In this document: one piece after another, positions 16,768 through 24,577 of the stretch
How the letters are laid out: every line of letters starts with the position of its first letter
Position numbering within the stretch: the stretch's first letter is position 1
Assembly: GCA_959608625.1 (NCBI GenBank)
Contig: CAUHQV010000030.1
Span: forward strand, 1-29,823
Direction: 5' to 3'
Origin: an uncultured Flavobacteriales bacterium
Lineage (GTDB): Bacteria > Bacteroidota > Bacteroidia > Flavobacteriales > UBA1820
Length of the DNA stretch: 29,823 nt
Made by a program: the position numbers and the translations under genes
The notes under the pieces: generated by a model
The model's input: only the letters and a program-made list of their open reading frames with translations
Told to the model about the DNA's origin: nothing
Databases searched by the model: none

Positions 16768-17382
16768 TTACTTTTTATGATGCCGCTCTTCCAACACCCC
16801 GATCACATCCTGAAGTTTATAGCCCTTGGCTACCAACAGGACGATATAATGGTACATCAGGTCGGCGCATTCGTTCAGGAACAGGTCTTCGTTGTCGTCC
16901 TTGGCTTCGATCACGACCTCGACCGCCTCTTCCCCCACTTTCTGGGCCACTTTGTTGATGCCCCGGGCAATCAGGCGCGCCGTGTACGACTCCGAAGGAT
17001 CGTCCTTGCTGCGTTTTTGCAAAAAATCCTGCAGGTAGAACAGGAAATCGGTCGGTATGTTCTCTTCTTTCCAACAGGTATCCGCCCCCGTATGGCAGGT
17101 AGGGCCTACCGGAGTGGCTTTGACGAGCAGGCTATCGTTGTCGCAGTCGGCCAGGATATCCTTTACCAGCAGGAAATGCCCGCTTTCCTCTCCTTTAGTC
17201 CATAGCTTTCCCCGGGACCGGCTGAAAAAACAGGCTTTGCCTGTTTCAAGGGTTTTTTCCAAGGATTCCGTGTTCATATAAGCCTGCATAAGCACCACCC
17301 GGGTGTCGGCATCCTGGACGATGGCCGGTATCAGGCCTTTTTCGTCGTATTTGAGTTGTGAGATGTCTGCGGTTATTTGCAT
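16768..17382 (-). CDS. hisIE: Bifunctional phosphoribosyl-AMP cyclohydrolase / phosphoribosyl-ATP pyrophosphatase
   Basis: A 204-residue fusion that catalyses steps 2 and 3 of histidine synthesis. The N-terminal cyclohydrolase part (about 1-115) contains QAYMNTESLEKTLETG, SRSRGKLWTKGEESG, DCDNDSLL and the metal-binding PTCHTGADTCW. The C-terminal MazG-like pyrophosphatase part contains GINKVAQKVGEEAVEVVIEA and ECADLMYHYIVLL. It is the last his gene but is separated from hisF by 217 bases holding a structured repeat, and a second inverted copy follows it. No separate promoter is clear, so it may depend on read-through. Confidence 0.97.
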   Translation of the reverse strand: MQITADISQLKYDEKGLIPAIVQDADTRVVLMQAYMNTESLEKTLETGKACFFSRSRGKLWTKGEESGHFLLVKDILADCDNDSLLVKATPVGPTCHTGADTCWKEENIPTDFLFYLQDFLQKRSKDDPSESYTARLIARGINKVAQKVGEEAVEVVIEAKDDNEDLFLNECADLMYHYIVLLVAKGYKLQDVIGVLEERHHKK

Positions 17383-17426
17383 TTCTTTTTTATGTGTTAT
17401 TTTATTGTTCCTTTTAAAGCGAGGCA

Positions 17427-17582
17427 GCTGTGTTTGCGAGCGATCAGCCCCACAAGGGGCGAAACACGACGCCCGATATTCCTAAGCCCCTTGTGGGGTG
17501 TCGAGGAGCGAAGTAAACCATTCTGCCGAAGCAAAAGCTCGTTTTCTTTGCCGCTTTCTTTTGGAGCAGCAAAAGAAAGCGG
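17427..17582 (-). repeat. Structured interspersed repeat, copy 2 (inverted)
   Basis: About 156 bases, inverted relative to 16539-16691. Shared blocks are TCGCTCGCAAACACAGC, GAATGGTTT(A/G)CTTCGCTC and CAAAGAAAACGAG. The first hairpin is CCGCTTTCTTTTG / CAAAAGAAAGCGG (17551-17582): the third base of the stem is changed on both sides relative to copy 1 (A-T to G-C). The second hairpin is GCCCCACAAGGGGC (17447-17460) against GCCCCTTGTGGGGT (17486-17499) with the same 25-base loop, although the arm sequence differs. Confidence 0.85.
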
Positions 17583-17599
17583 GAATAACGAACTATTTG

Positions 17600-18355
17600 T
17601 CAAATCCGCACCGGGACACCCCGCCCAGCCAGATATTCCTTTACCTGCCCGACCGTGAGTTTCCCGAAATGGAACACCCCTGCTGCCAGGGCAGCATCGG
17701 CATGACCCTTGTCGAACGCATCGTAGAACGTCTCCAGGGAGCCTGCACCGCCCGAGGCGATCACTGGAATGGAAAGACTGTCCGAAATACAGGCTGTAGC
17801 CTCGTTGGCAAACCCATTGTTCATCCCGTCGTGATCCATCGAAGTGAAAAGGATCTCCCCGGCACCCCGGCTGCAGGCCTCCCCGGCCCACGAGAAAAGC
17901 TCTTTATCCGTCCGTTCGCGGCCGCCTTTGGAATATACCGCCCATCCCGCGTCTACGTAATGGGCATCGATGGCCACTACCACGCACTGGCTTCCGAAAC
18001 TCCTGGCCAACCGGTCGATAAGCTCCGGATCGGCGAGCGCCGAAGAATTGATCGATATTTTATCCGCCCCGCGGGCCAGCAACGCTTCCACGTCGGCTTC
18101 CGAACTTATCCCTCCCCCCACGGTAAAGGGAATATCGATCGCCCGCGCCACGTCCTCCACCCAACAGAGCATCGTCCCCCGGCGGTCGGCGCTGGCGGTA
18201 ATATCGAGGAAGACCAATTCATCCGCCCCCTCGGCACTGTACCGGGACGCCAATTCCACGATATCGCCCGCGTCCCGCAGACCGACGAAATTCGTTCCTT
18301 TCACCGTACGCCCGTCCTTCACGTCCAGGCACGGGATGATCCTTTTGGCCAGCAT
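17600..18355 (-). CDS. hisF: Imidazole glycerol phosphate synthase, cyclase subunit
   Basis: A 251-residue TIM barrel that uses ammonia from HisH to turn PRFAR into imidazole glycerol phosphate and AICAR. Catalytic aspartates are Asp11 in CLDVKDGRTVKG and the Asp in VVVAIDAHY. Further family motifs are GGGISSEAD, TSMDHDGMNNGF and ASGGAGSLE. It follows hisA after 12 bases. Confidence 0.98.
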   Translation of the reverse strand: MLAKRIIPCLDVKDGRTVKGTNFVGLRDAGDIVELASRYSAEGADELVFLDITASADRRGTMLCWVEDVARAIDIPFTVGGGISSEADVEALLARGADKISINSSALADPELIDRLARSFGSQCVVVAIDAHYVDAGWAVYSKGGRERTDKELFSWAGEACSRGAGEILFTSMDHDGMNNGFANEATACISDSLSIPVIASGGAGSLETFYDAFDKGHADAALAAGVFHFGKLTVGQVKEYLAGRGVPVRI

Positions 18356-18367
18356 AATTTTATTTCT

Positions 18368-19087
18368 TTATTTGTTTTGGTATTGTACGAGCCGAGAGAG
18401 GGTTATCCGCCCCTCGTAGATGGCTTTCCCCACGATGACCTCCGGCACGCCCATGCGGTCGAGTTCGTCCATATCCTGCGCCCCGCTCACCCCGCCGGAG
18501 GCGATCAGGCGGATGCCGGGCAAGCGCTCCATGATCTGCCGGTAAAGTTCCAGGGATGGCCCCTGAAGCATGCCGTCCCGCGCGATATCGGTGCACATCA
18601 AATATTTTAGAGAGGGACAATAGGCTGTTGCTAAATCGTAAATTGTGGTATCCGTCACCGTTTTCCAACCGTGGATACACACCTTGTCGCCTTTTACATC
18701 GGCCCCGACGATGATACGATCGCCCGAATATTGTTCCAACCATCCACGAACCATCGGTATATCCGTCACCGCCACGCTCCCTATGCAGGCCATCGCAGCT
18801 CCCGCGGCGAACACACGGGTCAAATCGGCGTCGGTCTTGACCCCCCCGCCGAAATCCACCGCCAACGGGGCAGAAGCGCATATCTTTTCCAGTACCGGCA
18901 GGTTGACCACTCCGGAGGCCTTCGCACCGTCCAGATCGACCACATGGAGCCGGGTGAATCCCGCATCGGCATAGCCTTTAGCGATCTCCACCGGGTCGTC
19001 CCCGTACACCTTACAGGCCGAATAATCCCCTTTGGTCAGGCGGACACAACGCCCGCCGATAATGTCTATAGCCGGTATTACAATCAT
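18368..19087 (-). CDS. hisA: ProFAR isomerase
   Basis: A 239-residue TIM barrel, the phosphoribosylformimino-5-aminoimidazole carboxamide ribotide isomerase. Asp8 in AIDIIGGRCVRL and the Asp in IVGADVKG are the catalytic pair; phosphate-binding motifs are VDFGGGVKTDAD and IASGGVSGAQD. Its start overlaps the end of hisH by four bases. Because tryptophan synthesis is complete with its own trpF, it need not be the dual-role PriA type. Confidence 0.98.
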   Translation of the reverse strand: MIVIPAIDIIGGRCVRLTKGDYSACKVYGDDPVEIAKGYADAGFTRLHVVDLDGAKASGVVNLPVLEKICASAPLAVDFGGGVKTDADLTRVFAAGAAMACIGSVAVTDIPMVRGWLEQYSGDRIIVGADVKGDKVCIHGWKTVTDTTIYDLATAYCPSLKYLMCTDIARDGMLQGPSLELYRQIMERLPGIRLIASGGVSGAQDMDELDRMGVPEVIVGKAIYEGRITLSRLVQYQNK

Positions 19088-19695
19088 CCTATCTGTTTTT
19101 CAAAATCCTTTTTCAAAAAATTTTCCAATACACGCCGTCCCGCCGCCGAAGATTTTTCCGGATGGAACTGGCACCCGAAGAAATTGTCCCGCACCACCGC
19201 CGAAGCGAATGGCTCTCCGTATACCGTCCGGGCTGCTGTGAATTCGCTGTCCGGCACGAAATACGAATGCACGAAATACATCCGGTTGCCGTCCGCTATC
19301 CCTTCAAACAGCCCCGTGCGGAGCCCTTCGACGGTATTCCATCCCATATGGGGAATTTTCAGTTTTACCGGGCCTTCGGGAAACCGTTCGACCGCCAGCG
19401 GGAATATCCCCAGTCCGGCCGTATCGCCCTCCTCGGTAGAATCGCACATCAACTGCATCCCCAGACATATTCCCAGCACAGGCTGTGTGAGCCGGGGGAT
19501 CAGCCTGTCCAACCCCGTATCTTTCAGGTGCTCCATCGCGGCCGAAGCCTGCCCCACTCCGGGAAAGACCACCCGCGAAGCATCCCGTATCTTTTTCTCG
19601 TCGGCGGTGACCGCCACCTGGGCACCCAGTCTTTCCAGGGCTGTCGCTACAGAAAATACGTTCCCCGCTCCGTAATCTACGATCGCTACATCCAT
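19084..19695 (-). CDS. hisH: Imidazole glycerol phosphate synthase, glutaminase subunit
   Basis: A 203-residue class I glutamine amidotransferase partner of HisF. Motifs are DYGAGN, FPGVGQASAAM (oxyanion region), the nucleophile Cys in GICLGMQLM, HMGWNTVEG, HSYFV, and the His/Glu pair in GCQFHPEKS. It lies four bases after hisB and overlaps hisA by four bases, so synthesis of the two IGPS partners and HisA is probably coupled. Confidence 0.98.
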   Translation of the reverse strand: MDVAIVDYGAGNVFSVATALERLGAQVAVTADEKKIRDASRVVFPGVGQASAAMEHLKDTGLDRLIPRLTQPVLGICLGMQLMCDSTEEGDTAGLGIFPLAVERFPEGPVKLKIPHMGWNTVEGLRTGLFEGIADGNRMYFVHSYFVPDSEFTAARTVYGEPFASAVVRDNFFGCQFHPEKSSAAGRRVLENFLKKDFEKQIG

Positions 19696-19699
19696 ATCC

Positions 19700-20800
19700 T
19701 TATATCACTCCTTTTGACGAAGGGATTCCCCCGCCGGTGCGGGCTACCGCCATTTTAATGGCCCGGGCAAAAGCCTTGAATACGGCCTCTACCACATGGT
19801 GAGTGTTTTCACCCGAAGCCTTCACATGCAGGTTGGCTTTGGCGGCCTGGGCAAAGGAATCGAAAAAATGCCGGGTCATTTCAGTGGGGAAATCCCCCAC
19901 GTATTCCCGGGCGAGTTCCACCTCCCACACCAGCGCGTACCGCCCGCCGAAATCCAGCAGCGCCTCCGCCCTCGATTCGTCCATCGGAAGGCAGTAACCG
20001 TACCGCTCGATCCCCTTTTTGCTTCCCAATGCCCGGGCAAAACATTCGCCCAGCACCAGAGCCGTATCTTCTATCGTATGGTGTTCATCGACCTCAAGGT
20101 CGCCCTTCACTTTCACGCTGAGGTCCACACCTCCGTGGCGGGCTATCTGGTCGAGCATGTGGTCGAAAAATCCGATCCCGGTGCTTATCTCGCCCCGCCC
20201 GCTCCCGTTCAAATCCAGTGTTATCCGGACGTCCGTCTCCGACGTAGTACGGCGTACCGAAATCTTCCGGGCTCCACAAACCACCACATCAGCTATTTCT
20301 TTCCAACCTCCGACGGCCAGTGCGCCGGGAATATCCTTCACATCGCCCTCCGGCCCTAAATAAAGTCCTTTTATCCCCATGTTGACGGCCAGCTCCATAT
20401 CCGTCAGTCGGTCGCCTATCACATAACTGTTCTCCCGGTCGAGAGTATCGTTCAGGTATTTGTCCACCAGCCCGGTACGGGGCTTTCGCCGCGGAGAATT
20501 GTCGGCCGGGAAACTCTCGTCGATCAGCACCTCGTCGAACCGGATGCCCTCGCCCTCGAAAGTTTTGAGCATTAGTTCGTGAGGCGGAAGGAATGTCTCC
20601 GTCGGGAACGCGCCCGTCCCCAGCCCATCCTGGTTAGTAACCATCACCAAACGATAATCCGTACCCGATACGATACGGGACAGCCCCCCGATGACACCGG
20701 GGACGAATTCCAGTTTCGACAGGCTGTCCACCTGCTCGTCCGCGGGTTCCCGGATGAGTGTCCCGTCGCGGTCTATGAACAATATCTTCTTTTTTTCCAT
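19700..20800 (-). CDS. hisB: Bifunctional histidinol-phosphatase / imidazoleglycerol-phosphate dehydratase
   Basis: A 366-residue fusion. The N-terminal HAD phosphatase (about residues 1-170) has the nucleophile motif FIDRDGTLI and VIGDRLTDMELA. The C-terminal dehydratase has the metal-binding motifs FFDHMLDQIARHGG, DEHHTIEDTAL, the ESRAEALLDFGGR segment and ENTHHVVEAVFKAFARA. It catalyses steps 6 and 8 of the pathway, like the E. coli enzyme. It follows hisC after 24 bases. Confidence 0.98.
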   Translation of the reverse strand: MEKKKILFIDRDGTLIREPADEQVDSLSKLEFVPGVIGGLSRIVSGTDYRLVMVTNQDGLGTGAFPTETFLPPHELMLKTFEGEGIRFDEVLIDESFPADNSPRRKPRTGLVDKYLNDTLDRENSYVIGDRLTDMELAVNMGIKGLYLGPEGDVKDIPGALAVGGWKEIADVVVCGARKISVRRTTSETDVRITLDLNGSGRGEISTGIGFFDHMLDQIARHGGVDLSVKVKGDLEVDEHHTIEDTALVLGECFARALGSKKGIERYGYCLPMDESRAEALLDFGGRYALVWEVELAREYVGDFPTEMTRHFFDSFAQAAKANLHVKASGENTHHVVEAVFKAFARAIKMAVARTGGGIPSSKGVI

Positions 20801-20824
20801 CTCGCTAATTTAGATTAAAAACCG

Positions 20825-21865
20825 TTAAGGCCGGAAACTGCGCAACAGTTCTTCGAGGCGGTCGTTCTGTTCCCGCGTACCCACGGTAATACGCATCCCC
20901 CCGGCGATCAGCGGCGGTATATCGCGCAGGCGTACCACCACTCCGTTTTCCGTCAGGTAACCGTACAGCGCGCGGAAATGCGGACTTGTCGCCAGGATAA
21001 AATTGGCCTGGGACGGCAGTACTTTTTCAAAGAGCGGGCTTTCCCGGAGCATCCGCTCCAGGCGGTGGCGTTCGCTTCGTATCTCGTCCATTTTGCGGCA
21101 GTATTCCGGATAATCGGCCAGTATCGCCAGGGCCGTGCGCTGGGTGAGGCCGCCCACGTTGTACGGCGCTTTTACTTTCGAGAATATCCCGGCCAGGTAC
21201 TCGTGTGCAAAACACATCCCCAACCGCAGCGAAGCCATCCCCCACGATTTGGAAAGGGTCTGCAGCACGATCAGGTTCGGGTATTTTTCCAGCAGCGTCA
21301 CCGCGGACGCCCCCTGGCAGAAATCCACATAGGCTTCGTCCACTACCACAAATGCCGGGAACTTTTGACAGAAATCCTCGATATCGGCCAGTGGCACGGG
21401 TGTCCCTACCGGGTTGTTGGGGCTTACTACGAATAACGCTTTGGTATTTTCGTCGGCTATTTTCATAGCTGCGGCCCAATCGGGCTGAAAATCCGCCGTG
21501 AGATCCAGCTTGCGTACCTGCGCATCGTTGATGTGGGCGGAAACTTCGTACATGGAATACCCCGGGGAGAACACGATGATGTGATCCTTTCCCGGCCGAC
21601 AGATGCTGCGAATGATGATATCGATGATCTCATCGCTCCCGTTGCCCAGTACGATCTTCCCGGCCGGCACGCCTTTTATCCCGGACAACACTTTCTTCAG
21701 TTCGCGCTGACGCGGATCGGGATACCGGTTGTACCCCGTATCGAACGGGTTTTCGTTGGCGTCGAGGAATACCGCCTCTTTCCCGTCGTATTCGTCGCGG
21801 GCGCAGGTGTAAGGTTCCAGGGCCCGGATATTGGGCCGCAAGAGGTTTTCAAAAGGAAATGTCAT
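20825..21865 (-). CDS. hisC: Histidinol-phosphate aminotransferase
   Basis: A 346-residue fold-type I PLP aminotransferase. It has DANENPFDTGYNRYPDP at the N-terminus, GNGSDEIID, VVSPNNPVGTP, VVDEAYVDF, the PLP lysine in QTLSKSWGMASLRLG, and the substrate-binding Arg near GGMRITVGTREQND. It overlaps hisD by four bases (ATGA-type), so it is likely coupled. Confidence 0.98.
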   Translation of the reverse strand: MTFPFENLLRPNIRALEPYTCARDEYDGKEAVFLDANENPFDTGYNRYPDPRQRELKKVLSGIKGVPAGKIVLGNGSDEIIDIIIRSICRPGKDHIIVFSPGYSMYEVSAHINDAQVRKLDLTADFQPDWAAAMKIADENTKALFVVSPNNPVGTPVPLADIEDFCQKFPAFVVVDEAYVDFCQGASAVTLLEKYPNLIVLQTLSKSWGMASLRLGMCFAHEYLAGIFSKVKAPYNVGGLTQRTALAILADYPEYCRKMDEIRSERHRLERMLRESPLFEKVLPSQANFILATSPHFRALYGYLTENGVVVRLRDIPPLIAGGMRITVGTREQNDRLEELLRSFRP

Positions 21866-23148
21866 TCTTCTAAGGCTTTAAGTCTGACCGATACTGCATT
21901 CTTGTGGGCCGCGAGCTGTTCGGCTCCGGCCATCGTTTCTATCACCGGCCCGAGGATTTTCAGGCCGCCGGCCGATATTTCCTGATAGGTGATCTTTTTG
22001 ACGAACGCGTCCACGTTCACCCCGCTGTATGCGCGGGCATAAGCACTGGTGGGAAGCGTGTGGTTGGTCCCCGAAGCGTAATCCCCGGCACTTTCCGGGG
22101 AATAGTTCCCCAGGAATACCGACCCGGCATTTATCACTTCTTCCGTCCGTTTTCCATAATTCCGGACACAGAGGATCAAGTGCTCCGGCGCATACCGGTT
22201 GGAAAAGGCCATACATTGGTCTATGTTCTCCAGTACGATGATACGCGAATTCTCCAGCGCCTTTTCGACGATATTTTTCCGCGGCAGCGCAGCCATCTGC
22301 TTTTCTATTTCTATTTCCACCGCCTGCGGAAAATCTTTTCGATCGGTCAGCAGCAGCACCTGGCTGTCCGGCCCATGTTCGGCCTGGGAAAGCAGGTCGG
22401 CCGCCACAAAATCGGCGCGGGCGCTCCCATCGGCCACCACCAGCACTTCCGAGGGCCCTGCCGGCATATCTATCGCCACCCCATAACGCTGGGCCAACTG
22501 TTTGGCCGCCATCACATACCCGTTGCCGGGGCCGAATATTTTATAGACTGCCGGGATTGACTGTGTCCCGAAAGTCATCGCGGCGATAGCCTGGATACCC
22601 CCGGCTTTGAACACCCGGGTCACTCCGCACAGGCGCGCCGTCCAGAGCACCACAGGATTTACCCGCCCGTTCGCCGAAGGCGGGGTGCACATCACCACTT
22701 CCCGGCAGCCTGCTATCATAGCCGGAACGGCCAGCATCAGCACGGTGGAGAAAAGCGGGGCACTGCCTCCCGGCACATAGATTCCTACCCGCTCTATCGG
22801 GCGGGCGGCCTGCCGGCAAACGAACCCGGCGGGGTTCTCCCACCGGTGCTCCTGTGGGATCTGTAATTTGTGGAATGCCTCGATATTTCCTTTGGCCGCC
22901 CGGATGGCTTCTTTCAATTCCTGCGGGACAGCCCGCTCCGCCTCGATAAACTCGGCTTCGCTTATTTCAAAATCTTTCAGGGCCGCTTTATCGAAACGCT
23001 CGGTATATTTTCCCAACGCCACATCGCCGTTTGCCCGGATATCTTCGAATATTTCCCGGCAAGTAGCCTCCAGTGCCTGTGTATCGGCCTTCGGCCTGGC
23101 ACACAGGTCGGCCCACTGTTTTTCTTCGGGATAAAGGATGGTTTTCAT
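21862..23148 (-). CDS. hisD: Histidinol dehydrogenase
   Basis: A 428-residue zinc enzyme that oxidises histidinol to histidine in two steps. Visible signatures are IYVPGGSAPLFSTVLM, KIFGPGNGYV, MPAGPSEVLVVAD, the Zn-binding Gln/His in LLSQAEHGPDSQ, and the catalytic Glu/His in RYAPEHLI. Full length for the family. It is the second gene, 12 bases after hisG. Confidence 0.98.
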   Translation of the reverse strand: MKTILYPEEKQWADLCARPKADTQALEATCREIFEDIRANGDVALGKYTERFDKAALKDFEISEAEFIEAERAVPQELKEAIRAAKGNIEAFHKLQIPQEHRWENPAGFVCRQAARPIERVGIYVPGGSAPLFSTVLMLAVPAMIAGCREVVMCTPPSANGRVNPVVLWTARLCGVTRVFKAGGIQAIAAMTFGTQSIPAVYKIFGPGNGYVMAAKQLAQRYGVAIDMPAGPSEVLVVADGSARADFVAADLLSQAEHGPDSQVLLLTDRKDFPQAVEIEIEKQMAALPRKNIVEKALENSRIIVLENIDQCMAFSNRYAPEHLILCVRNYGKRTEEVINAGSVFLGNYSPESAGDYASGTNHTLPTSAYARAYSGVNVDAFVKKITYQEISAGGLKILGPVIETMAGAEQLAAHKNAVSVRLKALEE

Positions 23149-23160
23149 TTTTGTCCGTTA

Positions 23161-24018
23161 TTACAGGATCATTTTTTCGATTGGCGCGATGAGGATACCT
23201 TCGGCGCCGGCTTCTTTCAGTTTTCCAATGACTTCCCAAAATTTAGCCTCGCTTACCACCGAGTGCATCGATACCCAACCTTTCTCCCGCAAGGGAATGA
23301 TGGTCGGGCTCTTCATGCCCGGAAGCAGCGCACAAATGGTGTCGAGCGACTTTTCCGGGGCGTTGAGCAGGATGTACTTGCAGCTGCGGGCCGTCAGTAC
23401 GGCATTGATGCGAAAGACCAACTGGTCGAGTATCGCCTGTTTCTCCGGGGACAAAGCCGGATTAGCCAATAGGACTGCCTGCGACTCAAGCACCTTATAC
23501 ACTTCCCTCAGGCCGTTCTTAAATAAAGTGCTGCCTGAGCTGACAATATCGAATATCCCGTGTGCCAATCCGATGCCGGGCGCGATCTCTACCGAACCGG
23601 ATATTTCGTGTATCTCGGCGTCGATGTTTTCTTTCTTCAGAAAATCCGATAAGGTATTGGGGTACGACGTGGCGATCTTTTTACCCTGGAAATAAGACAG
23701 GTCTTTATAGGGAGCGTCTTTGGGCACCGCCATCGACACCCGGCAACGGGAAAATCCCAAGTCGAGTACTTTGCGGTTGCCGGCCCGTTTTTCTATTTCG
23801 GTATTTTCCCCGATGATGGCGATATCGGCCACCCCGTCGCGTACGTACTGGGGGATGTCCGAATTGCGCAGGTACAACACTTCCAATGGGAAATTGGATG
23901 CCTGGGCCATAAGCTGGTCCGCCCCGTTGTTGATAGAGATGCCGCATTCTTTCAGCAGCGCGAGGGAGTCTTCATTCAGGCGCCCCGATTTTTGGATGGC
24001 AATTTTCAGGTAAGTCAT
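23161..24018 (-). CDS. hisG: ATP phosphoribosyltransferase, long form
   Basis: A 285-residue enzyme for the first step of histidine synthesis. The catalytic part starts LKIAIQKSGRLNEDS and has VADIAIIGENT, IATSYPNTL and the PRPP-binding GSVEIAPGIGLAHGIFDIVSSGSTL. The extra C-terminal domain of about 75 residues (from roughly LNAPEKSLDTICALLPGM) is the ACT-like regulatory domain of the long form, which binds histidine for feedback inhibition. It therefore needs no HisZ. It is the first structural gene behind the his attenuator. Confidence 0.98.
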   Translation of the reverse strand: MTYLKIAIQKSGRLNEDSLALLKECGISINNGADQLMAQASNFPLEVLYLRNSDIPQYVRDGVADIAIIGENTEIEKRAGNRKVLDLGFSRCRVSMAVPKDAPYKDLSYFQGKKIATSYPNTLSDFLKKENIDAEIHEISGSVEIAPGIGLAHGIFDIVSSGSTLFKNGLREVYKVLESQAVLLANPALSPEKQAILDQLVFRINAVLTARSCKYILLNAPEKSLDTICALLPGMKSPTIIPLREKGWVSMHSVVSEAKFWEVIGKLKEAGAEGILIAPIEKMIL

Positions 24019-24060
24019 TTTTCGTTCTTGTTTTTCCGCAGTCCTCCGGTGGGATATTAT

Positions 24061-24092
24061 AAAAAAACCCGCCTTACGGACAGGCGGGTTTT
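24061..24092 (-). terminator. his attenuator terminator
   Basis: On the minus strand AAAACCCGCC pairs with GGCGGGTTTT (ten pairs), nine-base loop, followed by three more T. It lies 42 bases before hisG and after the His-rich leader. A competing antiterminator is GGCAGGUG (24137-24144) with CGCCUGUC (24079-24086), eight pairs including two G-U. Confidence 0.88.
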
Positions 24093-24144
24093 GATTATAC
24101 TTCGATGTACTTTAGGGTATCAGCATAACAGATCCTCACCTGCC

Positions 24145-24189
24145 TCAGGCGGCGTGATGATGGATATGATGCAGGATACCGTATTCCAT
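24145..24189 (-). CDS. hisL: His operon leader peptide
   Basis: A 14-residue leader ORF: MEYGILHHIHHHAA. Codons 7, 8, 10, 11 and 12 are His (24154-24171). It lies about 20 bases after the -7 box and ends directly before the proposed antiterminator segment 24137-24144. By analogy with enteric his attenuators, stalling on the His codons when charged tRNA-His is scarce would leave that segment free to block the terminator. Reaching the stop codon would cover it and allow termination. The symbol is by analogy. Confidence 0.9.
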   Translation of the reverse strand: MEYGILHHIHHHAA

Positions 24190-24208
24190 TTTCTCAATTA
24201 TTTATCCG

Positions 24209-24239
24209 CAAATGTAACGATTATTTTCGATTCTCCAAA
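24209..24239 (-). promoter_or_regulatory. Promoter of the his operon
   Basis: Minus strand: TTTG (24236-24239), 19 bases, TACATTTG (24209-24216). Both elements match the Bacteroidetes consensus exactly, with the same spacing as in the trp promoter. Confidence 0.8.
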
Positions 24240-24358
24240 TTTTTTTACAAAGATATCCCTGTACGGCTCCTTTTTATTCGGAATCCCTCAACGGGAAAAT
24301 CCCTTTTTCAGGCATCTCCAACGCATCCCCTCATTTTTTAGCGGATAAAATGAAAAAT

Positions 24359-24389
24359 CTTGTTTTTTTTCAAAAAACACGTATCTTTG
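24359..24389 (+). promoter_or_regulatory. Promoter of tRNA-Leu
   Basis: CTTG (24359-24362, one change from TTTG), 19 bases, TATCTTTG (24382-24389), 10 bases before the mature tRNA. Confidence 0.6.
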
Positions 24390-24399
24390 CACCCTGCAA

Positions 24400-24482
24400 G
24401 CCCCAGTGGTGGAATGGTAGACACGCATGCTTCAGGTGCATGTGCCTTCACGGGTGTGCTGGTTCGAGTCCGGTCTGGGGCA
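24400..24482 (+). tRNA. tRNA-Leu (anticodon CAG)
   Basis: 83 bases. The acceptor stem GCCCCAG / CTGGGGC is perfect. The anticodon arm CATGC-TTCAGGT-GCATG places CAG at 34-36, reading CUG leucine codons. The long variable arm (TGCCTTCACGGGTGT) is typical of tRNA-Leu, and the T arm holds GGTTCGAGTCC. The discriminator base is A. The CCA end is not encoded (CAA follows). Confidence 0.95.
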
Positions 24483-24483
24483 C

Positions 24484-24517
24484 AAAAAGCTCTCATACGA
24501 TAGTATGGGGGCTTTTT
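24484..24517 (+). terminator. Intrinsic terminator of tRNA-Leu
   Basis: AAAAAGCTCTCATAC, loop GATA, GTATGGGGGCTTTTT: 15 pairs including two G-U, then more T. It starts directly after the tRNA. Confidence 0.85.
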
Positions 24518-24538
24518 TGATTTTTTATATTGCGAATA

Positions 24539-24562
24539 AAAGCGGGGCTTTCGCCCCGCTTT
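24539..24562. terminator. Terminator after the secreted GExH protein gene
   Basis: AAAGCGGGGC, loop TTTC, GCCCCGCTTT: ten pairs with T-rich flanks on both strands. It ends the minus-strand genes 26773-24578 and could also act as a second stop for the tRNA transcript. Confidence 0.8.
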
Positions 24563-24577
24563 ATCTATTTTTGAAAA

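Noticed and set aside
16768..17582. Invertible hisIE cassette between inverted repeats
   Set aside because: The two copies are too diverged for efficient recombination and there is no recombinase nearby; hisIE is in the operon's orientation.
17397..17891. Minus-strand 164-residue ORF across the repeat copy
   Set aside because: It runs through the structured repeat and into hisF in another frame; its composition is that of a spurious translation of repeat DNA.
24248..24255. Second minus-strand -7-like box TATCTTTG upstream of the his promoter
   Set aside because: No -33 partner, and the promoter at 24209-24239 matches both elements with the right spacing.
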